Below, piece after piece: positions 27,501 through 37,838 of a DNA stretch of 64,000 bases; the stretch's first letter is position 1; each line of letters opens with the position of its first letter. Origin of the DNA: Tubiluchus corallicola (lineage: Eukaryota; Priapulida; Priapulimorpha; Priapulimorphida; Tubiluchidae). The notes under the pieces were generated by a model that was not told the origin of the DNA, ran no database searches, and was given only the letters and a program-made list of their open reading frames with translations. The DNA is taken from positions 277,167 through 341,166 of the forward strand of contig JAQGDQ010002370.1 of NCBI GenBank assembly GCA_030141605.1. The letters are read 5' to 3'. A program made the translations under genes and the position numbers.

Positions 27501-30500
27501 CCGACAGTAATTACTGTAAATACCTTACAGATATACAAACGCCTAAACACTTTGACTGCCCTTTGATTTCTAACAACGCTAAATCTTCTATACAAAACGT
27601 TTTACCTTCACTAAATTTAGAACACGTATTGCTGCTCTGGCTTCTTTGATTTTTGGCTTTAGTGTCACATATTTCAATGCACCAAACGTTCTCTCATATT
27701 TTCAAATTTGGTCTTCGTTGTGTGCACGTTTGACAATATTTTCTTGTTGCCCCAGACATTACTTTAAGTACTCACAAAAATACCACTCACTGTTGTAAAT
27801 AATTTAAAGTTAAAAGTAGTGAAAATAATTTAAAGTTTCTGCATACTGTAGCCTATATAGCTGTACAGGTATATAACACTAATTGCCTGCCAAGTATAGC
27901 CTTATTAGCAACACGAGACGACTTGTACACACGTCCGCTCTGTGCGAGAACCTATTCCCCAACCTGGCCGAATACATTTAGGCCAGTAATTATTTTGCCA
28001 TTCCTTCTCTTTTATTTTATTTTATTGATTTGTGTAATTCATTCGATTGTTAGCTGTTTATATATGAGCTGTTTATGTGAAATAAATAAAAGAAAAATAT
28101 GTAATGTTAATTGACCAATTGATTAACATTTGCAAGCCTCCTTTTTAAGCTGATGACCAGTGGTTTCCCATAAAATCCACAGTAAAAAATATAGGTTTTT
28201 TGTATTTCACGCTGCCATGGGAACTGGTCTGCAATTCAAACGGGAGACTTGCATAAGTTAAAACTTGTTTTGTTATTTGAGTTTTTTCTTTCTTTCAGCT
28301 GCCATTTTTTGCTACCGTGCCATTAATTTATGTTGTCATAGACTATTTTATGATTGGTGAGTGTCCATCTACTTTTTTAAGTTCTGTTTAGCTGATTATT
28401 GTAGTGACAGTGTTTAACTGATGTAACTAGGCATTGTTAAGCTCAAAGAGTCAGCCAGGCAAAACTTGGAACTTCGTCTTGAATTAAACTGCCATTGTTC
28501 ATAAGAGGTACATTCTGATGGACGAGCGCCAGGAGAGTATCAACGTACAGGGTTTGTTCATACGGTGACAATAGAAATTAGCCGCTGGTCAAGAATCCCA
28601 CGTAATCAAAGGTTGTGTACCTGTAAGAGTGTACAAAACTGAACCACTTTGTGTGGAAGTGCTCTAAAACAAAGGAAATGAGGAAAAAAGATAATCATAT
28701 GGACATTACTAATTTCAAAAAACTTTTTTGATTATTGCATATATGGCTTTAAACGTGTATCGACAAGTTGAAAATTTGTTATTTATTAGACACATTGTCA
28801 TAAACGTACCTCTGTTTGTTTTAGAGTTTTTTTGTAAAATTCACCCGCAATGATTTATTTACTGTGTTAATAAAGATTATTTCTACTACTATAAAATCAT
28901 TTGTAATATATCTTTCAGGTTTGTATTCTTCTGCCTTTCATTTCTTCACCTGCGTAGGAGTAATAATTTTGACGTCGGATGCCGCTGTAGCAATAAGTAA
29001 GTTAACTCTGGCGACGTTCTTACAATTACAATCTTTAAAAGTAAAATGCTACAGACGAGATATTCGCAAGTATCGAATGCAATAACTATCAGCCATAGGC
29101 TAATCTTATTTTGATACATGACGTATACGTTGTAGATTAGAATCCAGAACAGTAAAAACGTTTTTGTAAAAGGCGGTAAAGTTGTATAATGATAGAAGAT
29201 TCAATCCCATCATTAATAATTTGGGGCAAGATTCTTTACCCACGAATATTGAGACTATTTTTTCTATAGTTTAGTTTAGTTAACTAAAGATATTTAGTTA
29301 AAATTTTGATCTTTGTACATATCTAGAAATCTATGTTTATGTGCGTTTTTCATTCATCATTAGTGTTTTGTTTGACAATTTCATCGTCTAGTGAATATTT
29401 TGCATCATGACCTTATGTTTGAAATGTAGGGTTAAATCAAATCGAATCAAATGTTCGCTCCTGTCGTTTTTCTTTATTGGTTTTTATATCTATATCTTTC
29501 CTGATCATATTTATTTGATTAGCAGCATTTTATGGTCTCATCAAGTTCATCTATTGCAACACATGTAGTAAAAAGGTGCAAGTTGCCTTGTGGGTGGCAG
29601 TTTCGTTGCCACATGTGAAAGACTACAGACACTGAAAGAGGTTAAGGGTTAGCTGACAGACTTCAGCGCCGATCTGTGGATATTTCGGGCTGAGAGGCTT
29701 CATACTTCAATACTTAATATTTTACTAGAATAAATACAAAATATGTACTTTCATTAGGTTACATGTTGTCTTGTTGCTCATCAAACTACGAAGTTGTCAT
29801 GGCTGCTGGTTCTCCCGTCATGCTGTTACTGTTTGTGGTCGGAGGTTTTAATTTAAATTTAGAGTAAGTTTATATTCTTATAAATTTATACAGATATAAC
29901 TTATAATAAATTTATATCTTTATAAATTTAATTACAATCACTTTCGAATCACAGTGTTTTTAGATTATTGGTAGCATAGTCTAGCTTGTATGTTACTTGT
30001 TAAATGTTTATTGTAACACTGGTTGGATTGTTTGGAGAACATAATTTTTGAAAAAAGAACTAAACGTGGATTAGATTCCTTACTTACCAAACGTACCTTA
30101 ATGTAGTGCTGAATCAGTATTATTAGTTTCTGGGCTTGTTTTACAAGTGGGAGCTCTTCAGTGGGAGTTGAACCCAAGATCTGCTGCTTGCCGGGTAGTT
30201 ATGCTAATATACACAGAACCATGCCAAAAGTAAATAAGCTCACTTTGAGTAAACTAAGAATGATCTGCATAGATAGGCAGAAGACGCCTGTAGTTCGTTT
30301 TAAATCGACCTTGCCTCTGCAAATTTAACCGTTGTCTCAATTTTTGTATCAGATTTGTAACTACAGGCGATTAGTGCCTGAGATTGTCAAACTTGCTGAC
30401 AGTCCGCAGCAACCATTTATAGATAATATTCTATAGAGATACACTGTAGATGAATTGACATCTGTTAACCCATGAAGTTGTAATTGAGACATATGAACTT

Positions 30501-31519
30501 TTATTTGTCCCGCAGTGGTTGAAACGCTGTATCTTTATTTTTTCTATATAGATCAATCCCTGTATACTTTAAATGGATAGAGTACTTTAGCATAATCAAA
30601 CATGGCAATGAAGCTTTGAACATCAACCAGTGGAAGGATATAAAAGAAATTGGTAAGTTTGGTTTTTGTATAACATGCTGTTACACACTAAATGAGTCGT
30701 TTATTAATTCTGCTGTTTCTCAAAAACTTAATTATAAATTCAAAACTTGCTAAATTGTTTCAGCTTGTCTTCGCAATGATACAACTTGTATACGCGACGG
30801 GAAGCAAGTTCTCCAATTTTTTGGCTATGACCAGGTAAATTTCAACTCTGTAAAATAATACTGGTACTATTTATATCAAATTTAGGTGAAAAAATGTATA
30901 ATGGAAATATAATGGTAACGATGACAGGCAAATATTTATGGCTGTCTTATATTGCATCTGTTTAACATAGGCATATGTACTTTAACAAGATCATCAAGGG
31001 CACTCTTTTCCTCATACAGCCGAGATATAGTGGAAATAATGTCAAATGTCAAACGTCAAAAAATTTACAGAACCGACGTCTTCCAAAGTTCTGATTTCAC
31101 ATTTTTGAATCTAGATCCAAGTTCATGTAATAGATATATTATACAAGAAACTGAACTGTCCGTAAACCAGAATCACAAAGGCTCTTAGGCCTATCACTTG
31201 TTGAGGGTTACTACACATGTATCAGTTAATAACTGGCATGTGGCGCCATTCTCGACGTAATGTTTGATTCAATGACAATAATGACAATAATATTTTAGTT
31301 TAATAAAAAGCTATGTATTCATATGTATTCGAATTCATTTGTATTCATATACTAGTACTTGTACAATTAATTTAAATAATGTGAACAAGTAATTTTTCAT
31401 TTCTTTACAATTTACAGGATAATTTTGCTAAAGACATAGGATTGTTGCTTGCTCTGATGGTTCTATATAGACTGATCGGTTATTTAATCTTGCTCTTTCG
31501 GGCAAAGAAAGCCGCTTAG
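15195..31519 (+). CDS. White-like ABCG half transporter, copy B (complete)
   Basis: Complete half transporter (ATP-binding domain, then membrane domain) of the ABCG/White group. Exons: 15195-15395, 16097-16205, 16826-16874, 17675-17861, 18581-18652, 19052-19150, 19933-20099, 20540-20714, 21250-21339, 21483-21511, 21801-21906, 22900-23031, 23465-23557, 28299-28356, 28919-28996, 29758-29863, 30552-30652, 30764-30834, 31418-31519. They total 2025 bp, 674 residues, near the usual 600-690. Start: A at -3, G at +4; exon 1 encodes an acidic N-terminus. Walker A GASGSGKST 118-126 (K124), Q-loop YVQQDD 162-167, signature ISGGE 226-230, Walker B LMFCDE 246-251, H283. Membrane domain about 394-674. A loop with a cysteine pair and NDT sequon falls in exon 30764-30834, as in copy A but three residues shorter. 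The intron after 23031 has a GC donor. Substrate and partner are unknown. Confidence 0.94.
15404..15530. repeat. (ATT)n/(GTT)n compound microsatellite
   Basis: ATT units, then about ten GTT units, then more than twenty ATT units, starting only about 9 bp after the exon 1 donor (gtaagt at 15396). It makes a false isoleucine/valine reading-through of exon 1; the clean donor and downstream exon 16097-16205 show it is intronic. Confidence 0.95.
24657..25262 (-). mobile_element. LINE reverse-transcriptase C-terminal fragment, inverted in intron
   Basis: A 201-codon open frame on the - strand inside the intron 23558-28298 of copy B. Its last third has the layout found near the C-terminal end of many invertebrate LINE ORF2 proteins: a KFRTFTDKN block, then [14 protein letters not shown], after which the usual LLYG.E.W motif is lost, probably by frameshift. 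The N-terminal part ([20 protein letters not shown]) fits a decayed reverse-transcriptase region. No catalytic YxDD box is visible. It lies head to head with the + strand LINE pieces that begin near 25290. Family identification is from memory of such proteins. Confidence 0.6.
25290..27700 (+). mobile_element. Decayed non-LTR retrotransposon (CCHC ORF1, endonuclease, ORF2 tail)
   Basis: A broken LINE in the intron 23558-28298 of copy B. Near 25300-25530: [12 protein letters not shown] then [15 protein letters not shown] and [13 protein letters not shown], zinc knuckles typical of LINE ORF1; a frameshift follows, then [15 protein letters not shown]. At 25640-26220 an apurinic-type endonuclease in shifted frames: [52 protein letters not shown] (the usual SDH replaced by GH). 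At 26640-26770: [12 protein letters not shown], an endonuclease-RT linker. Near 27420-27580: [19 protein letters not shown] and PKHFDCP, like the C-terminal cysteine/histidine segment of ORF2. The catalytic reverse-transcriptase core is not visible, so it was probably deleted. Many stops and frameshifts show it is dead. Confidence 0.8.
29960..30240 (-). mobile_element. Candidate tRNA-derived SINE
   Basis: Read on the - strand, 30235 to 30161 contains TGGCATGGTTCTG (A-box-like) and, 52 bases later, GGTTCAACTCC (close to the pol III B-box GGTTCRANYCC) within a GATCTTGGGTTCAACTCCCA T-arm-like stretch with a GGG/CCC stem. A non-tRNA body follows towards 29960. It lies in the intron 29864-30551 of copy B, antisense to the gene. 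The full cloverleaf is not intact, so a functional tRNA is unlikely. The ends are approximate, and no target-site duplication was recognised. Confidence 0.5.
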
Positions 31520-31611
31520 CAACCAAGGTTGTGCCTCACAACGACACGGTTTGAAAGTTTAATTGAAAAATGAAAATTACAAATTGCGTTTTGATGTACT
31601 TACTACTATCA

Positions 31612-31617
31612 AATAAA
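31612..31617 (+). promoter_or_regulatory. Candidate polyadenylation signal of copy B
   Basis: AATAAA about 95 bp after the TAG at 31517-31519; the first good signal downstream of the stop. Confidence 0.5.
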
Positions 31618-33645
31618 CGTTTCAACGAGTAACTATAAGCTTTATTAATACTTTCATGTGATACATATGGTCTGTATTTGATCCATTTTTGTTTATCAGC
31701 ACGGGAAAACAATTATACTTATCAGTTTTCTCTCTGAAACCCTCCTTTTTCTAAACTTGGAGCGCGAAGGCGTTTAAATCTGTTTTTGTTTCCAATAGAT
31801 TTTCTATGGACTGTGATTTGTTTGAACTAAAATAGCGATCATCGTCAAAGCACTGGTGAATTTGCGCAAAATTTTACACGAATCTTAAACGTTGTGAAGA
31901 AAAACGGGATTGTCAAATTTCTTTATGAGCGACGTTTTCAAGAGAAGTTTTCGATTGTAAGCTGCAGTTAGTAGAATTTTGAAAATAGCAAAGTGCTTAC
32001 GGAAATAGTAAGCTTCTTACATCTTGTTAGTGAGTTGATTCAGTCTTAAAAGCCTTATATGCAGTTTGAAGCTAATTGCGTCTTATGCAGTTTGATTCGC
32101 AACAATCTTTATTTTCTAGTTCTTTTAACTCGTTAGACAGAGAAAATTATTTGCAAAAAATTATTGAGAAAATTAAATACTGTATATGATATTTTACTTT
32201 ACATAATTTTGCCAAGTTTGTATAGGCCGAAAATTTGATTTTATTGCAAACAGCTAGGTAAAAAATTTTAATTTTATTACTGCAGTTACAAAAAATCATG
32301 CCAAGTCTTCAGCAAATTAATTAAAATTTAGTGTTTGTAGCGAAGTCTGTAGTCCTCTACCTATGATAGTCTAGTCGGGTTACTCCATTATTAAATCCTT
32401 GTTGCAATTATTAACCTGTCATATCAAGCTTGCATGGATAAAACATTCAATTATTTGTGCACGCTTTTGATGTCGCTTGCGCCGCCGTTTGAAAAACAGG
32501 TTTACGGGTTTATTGTTTAGGGCGTTTATTAATTGATGTGCTAAATATAGGCTTGCTGTAATGTCACTTCTCTTTTGTTGTCTCTTCTTGCATCCTTTCG
32601 TTATTACTTCTGAGATTTTAAAGTGAAAATGTGCTGCATTTTTCTAACCTGTCGCGTAATCACGATTTAACGGCACATTAAACGAGCGTTGTTAGTGTAT
32701 AATATGAATGCTTGAGAAATTATGATGGCATTATAGACAGACTTGATCAATAAATCTTGAACATTATGTGCTTGTAGTGTAGGAGTTTCTTTATATTATC
32801 TTTGCTTAATTTTTCCCAAGTACTGCTTTATGGAGTTCTTACCTATATTTATTTAGTATTTGTAGAGTCACTTTACGCTGTTGATGTACTTTAAGTTGCT
32901 TCGTTTACTCAGTTGTTAGTTTTGTGCTGTACACACATGTACAAGAAATTTTAAATAAACAATTGTTTATTTTATAATTCGGGTAGTACACACATGTTGA
33001 TTTGTTACTGAAATCAGTGTTCTGCAAATGATACTTTTCATTTCGAGCAACTCTATAATACTTGATTATTATCTTAATTACGGCATGTAGAAGAGATGCG
33101 CGATAATGCAAAATGTAAACCTAGTGTAGTCTGTAGATAAGTGCAGACTTTTATGCTGTTATTTTATTAGAAATATTTAATTGCAGATCTTACAAAAATT
33201 AAATCTCGTTTGCGTATATAATATAACAGCAATTAATAATGAGTTTCATTTCATTAGCAGGCAGAAAAGTACTGTCTAATTAATCAATAACTCATCACTG
33301 TAAATAATCACTCAAGTGCTGCTGTATGAGTCTACGTTACACCTTTGGTTCTAATTTAAAAATAATGTGTTGATATCAAGCATCATTATTACGGAAACGG
33401 TCTGCTAAACATCTGGTAACATTACCGGTAGACAGTAATGATAAACTGAAGCCGTATATTTACACTAATTACTGCTACTGTAACACTGACATTCAATATC
33501 GTTGAAGCTTATGGAGCATGTCAAACAAGAAACAATATTTCCTTGGAAGATCGACTGCAAAATTAATGATATGCTTTCACGAATTTAATAAACAAAAACT
33601 TTATTCAGTTATCGTTATGTCACTACTTATCCAAAAGATGCACGC

Positions 33646-33790
33646 AAGTGAGAGAGAAAGAGAGAGAGAGCGAGAGACAGAGACAGATAGAGCGAGAGAG
33701 AGGCAGAGAGAGAAAAAGAATGGGAAGAGAAAAAGACAGAGAGGAATAGGTAGCGAGAAAAAGAAACAGAATAAGTGCAACATAAAGAGA
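33646..33790. repeat. Purine-rich GA tract
   Basis: Almost only A and G on the + strand, with (GAGA)n runs and interspersed GACA and AAAAAG. It opens a false arginine/glutamate-rich frame on + and a serine/leucine-rich one on -. Confidence 0.85.
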
Positions 33791-34230
33791 GATGGAATGG
33801 GACAGAGGAGATAGCAGCAGTTTCGTGTCGTAATATTGAAATATATGAAAGGTAGCTTCGCTAGAAATTGACCATTACCCAATACTGGTCTTGACTTTGG
33901 TTGGCTTAGATTGATCGAAGTTCATTTAAGTGAGGTCAGCAAAATGCTTATTGTTCAATTACCTGTAACAAAAGAACGTTGTGACTTTGAAGTAATAATT
34001 TATTTGAACTTGAAAATACTCGAGCTATTTTAATGGACAAGTTGTTGAAATATATTGAATCATACATGCTAAATTGTACATCTAAATTGTTGCATCTAAT
34101 TGTAAATTGTTAGAATCAGACGCTTAGATACAAGCAATTTAAAATCCTTGCATTTGGTGCTTACTAAATTATGCTGCAGTCCAATGTAGAGTTCGTAATG
34201 GTTTCTTTAATTTGTGTGAAAAGCTGTATA

Positions 34231-34596
34231 GTTATTTTAGAAGGAGATTAGTATGAAACAAGATGTACATGAAACTTAAGAACGAAGAACCTTTTTACAT
34301 CACGAAGTTGATGTAACATTATAACTCATTAGTTGAATAAAGTTTAACCATAGTTATTTTAGAAGGAGATTATTATGAAACAAGATGTACATGAAACTTA
34401 AGAACGAAGAACCATTTTACATCACGAAGTTGATGTAACATTATAACTCATTAGTTGAATAAAGTTTAACCATAGTTATTTTAGAAGGAGATTATTATGA
34501 AACAAGATGTACATGAAACTTAAGAACGAAGAACCATTTTACATCACGAAGTTGATGTAACATTATAACTCATTAGTTGAATAAAGTTTAACCATT
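34231..34596. repeat. 122-bp tandem repeat, three copies, with hairpin
   Basis: Units start at 34231, 34353 and 34475 with an exact 122-bp period. Copies 2 and 3 are the same except the last base; copy 1 differs from them by two substitutions. Each unit contains TTACATCA-CGAAGT-TGATGTAA, a perfect 8-bp stem with a six-base loop, plus a palindromic atgtacat and an AATAAA. The near identity implies very recent tandem copying. No long open frame. I recognise no known family. Confidence 0.95.
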
Positions 34597-35559
34597 TTTG
34601 CTTTTGTTCGATAGGTTTAGTTTTAGAGGCAATGGCTATATATTAAGTTTTCTAGACTCAGTGTGTGTTAATTTTCATTTGGGAATTACATTTTACGTTT
34701 ATTGGAACTCGTTACCTAGCGAAATTATAAACTGTCCAAGTCTCAAAATTATTCGCGAACAAACTGCTTAAGGATTACTAATCTGCGCCTAATGTTACCT
34801 AAATAATCACATTCGATATCAAGTGAAACTGTTATAAGTACCAGTAATGCAATGCAACAATAATTAGTTCTCTACGAATGCCGTAAATTTGTGCGTTTCT
34901 CATTGAGCACGGTTTTCTATTTAAATGAACCCATTTTGTCTGTTTTGTAGGCATGCGTTTTGTTGTTATAGTTAGGTATTAGAACATTTAATTTTTTCCT
35001 TTTATCTTTACTAAAAAAAGCACTACGTAAAATTAAATGAAATTTCGCTTGTCTTTAATGTTCTCGGCCAGGGACTACGAAATATACACAGAGAAGCTTA
35101 CTTGCGCTACGACGTCATATAATGCATGGCCTAATGTTTTGGTGATATCAACGACTCCCCCAGTTTTTCATTACATTAATTGGTATCAGTGCTCGGCGAA
35201 AATGGTATGAGATTTTTGTCATTTAATATTTGCAAAGTGTAAGTCTTGTAAGTAAACGGGTGGTCTTGTAGAAAAGGTCCAGCAAATAGAATAACATCAT
35301 TGAATGTAACCACTAATTATTTTTCATTCATTACAATCAAACTAATTATATACTAATTGCAGTCGGTATTTCTTCAACCTTTGGTTTTTGGTTTGTGAGT
35401 ATCTCTTTTCATCTTATTACTTGGGAAAATATGTAAATCAATTTAATCCCCCAGTTAAACTGATGTGTTGTTGAAATAACTACCACTGTGCACCGTGTTT
35501 ACTTTATTTACTGTTGTAAACTATTGTTTACTTGATGTACATGTTACATCATGAATTTA

Positions 35560-35746
<187 letters not shown>

Positions 35747-37786
35747 AAGTAATAAAAATACTCCAGAAAATATAGCTCGTTTAAGTATCGCATTACCGTG
35801 CTAAATACATGTACGCCTACTTGCATAAAGCTGTAATCATAACAGTTGTAAACTAGATGGTAATAGCAATATGCATATTGGTAATAGCAACATGAATGTA
35901 AGCTCCCCGTGCAGTTCTCGTATATGTGTTGTTGTATCAATGCTACAGGGACTACTGTGCTTATCACAAATAGAAAAATGACTGTGCGCTATAATTCCCT
36001 TAGGCTGTAATGAATTGTTTGTGGTTGTCAAAAAATGAAAAATTGCCATTTGATTACTTTAACCTAATTGATACGAAAACTGATTCATAACTTGCGCGAC
36101 ATCATTAGGAATTAGAACGCCTAGCGACAAAAAGAGAATTTTTCTTTTTTCCCACAAGCGTTTCATAAACTTTAACCAAGTTAGTAATTTTGTTCATTAA
36201 AAACACATTATTATGATTAGCATACAGATGAAATAAAGGGTCGTAAAACGAAAATATGAACCTAGATTTGATCATAGCCAAGGTATTTGAGGTGCAGTTT
36301 TGTCTCGATCTGGAAATATTACTAAATATCTGATTTTCGACAAATTTCCATTTAAACAAAATTCTAATGGAAACAACATTACACGTTTATTAGACTTTCC
36401 TCATCATCTTGCTACAGTGTATTTTAAACTATAAGCGCTCCTTAAGTTTCAATACTTAATAAAAAATCTGTAAAATAATATTAACGAATCAATAGTTTTA
36501 TCTTCTAAATCAGAGTTAACTGCATGACTTCAAAGAGTGCCTAACAGTTTAACTCCCAATTTTATCTTTACCCAGTTGCGAAGAATCCCTGGCTTATCCT
36601 GAGCTGAGTTTACTGTTGACTTTAACGATTCTTATGTACACTGTCTTTGGTCTCGCCGGTCGATATTTTAATTAATCAATAATAATCCTCTCAGCCTGCT
36701 ACAACACCATCGTTCAGATGGTAAATGGAAAACTCTTGGCTTCCATCACCACTATACGTCTTAACAGTTCGGCCATCCATCGTTACAAAACAATCCGAGC
36801 ATTTTATTGATTTGGCAGCCATACATTTGCGAAGATTGATGCTCCTGTGTGAGTTTGTTGTCTCTATGTACACACGCGAGGGGTAGTTAGGCCGAGTCGA
36901 TGACAGTATGTTAGAGGGAAGTATGCACGAGATCGCTCATTAGAGGCCATGCTATTAACTACAACATTGCTTACCTGTTTCAGTGGGATGTCATCAGATC
37001 AGAACTTTTAGATTCAAATATCTAATTACTGACGATTCTATTCAGCGGCTTCTCGTTTAATATAATGTGCATTGTAGACCTTGTTGAATGGCTTATGAAA
37101 AACTATAGGATACTGATATTTAAAGACATTACTTTTTCAGGCATATAATTATTGCATGATTTGCACTGTGGCCTGTAAAAATATCTCGGAAAATGAGAGG
37201 TAATGGCAGTTGTTTAATATTTCAGAAAAATGGTTCAGTGGGAAATTCTCTAGATGAGGGCGGGTATATCCTATCCTAAAATCTCTCTGAGCTGTGTGTG
37301 CTTGGCTGCATGCGATATTTAAGTAATGCCAAGCCTGACTAGTAAATCATTGACTGCCACACAAATTGTTACTCAGCGGCTTCAACAGCCATGCTGCTTC
37401 CGGTTCTCTCTCTCTTGATGAGAAAAGTTGTATACACATCCGAACTTAGTTAAGACACCGCTGCACGATAAAGCGCTTGGTTAGTACATTACTGAGTAAT
37501 CGTTATATAAATTGTTTATGGGCGGCTTCAGCGGTTATTTTTCCCGTTGAGGAAGGATATATTGAGCTCGGCTAAGACATCTCTGCTGATTCAGTGTGTC
37601 ATTTCAAAAGATTATACTTAGTAAGTAGCCAAGTTCCGAACACGTCATAACTATCTGACATCAGTAGTATACCTTTCCATCTTCAAAGTAGGCTACTATA
37701 TTTTTGTGCATCTGCTCACAGCTTCCCATTGTGTAACAGCCAGTTCACTGTCACCTGTCTGTTTTCTTACACGAAAAACAACGTCC

Positions 37787-37792
37787 TTTATT
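37787..37792 (-). promoter_or_regulatory. Candidate polyadenylation signal of the receptor gene
   Basis: TTTATT on the + strand, i.e. AATAAA on -, about 47 bp beyond the TGA of the receptor tail exon. If used, the 3' untranslated region would be very short; other signals lie further left. Confidence 0.35.
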
Positions 37793-37838
37793 TGAGATAC
37801 TTCAGCAAATATTTAAATTGAAATTGTTACAGTAGCTT

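Noticed and set aside
33518-33882. Arginine/glutamate-rich (+) and serine/leucine-rich (-) open frames
   Set aside because: Both are products of the GA tract.
34240-34520. aaggag a few bases before ATG of an eight-codon frame in each 122-bp repeat, resembling a bacterial ribosome site
   Set aside because: The window is clearly eukaryotic nuclear DNA; the match is short and carried along by the repeat.
36691-36873. 60-codon - strand frame with a CSDC motif
   Set aside because: Single short frame, no homology recognised and no splice partners; not reported as a gene.
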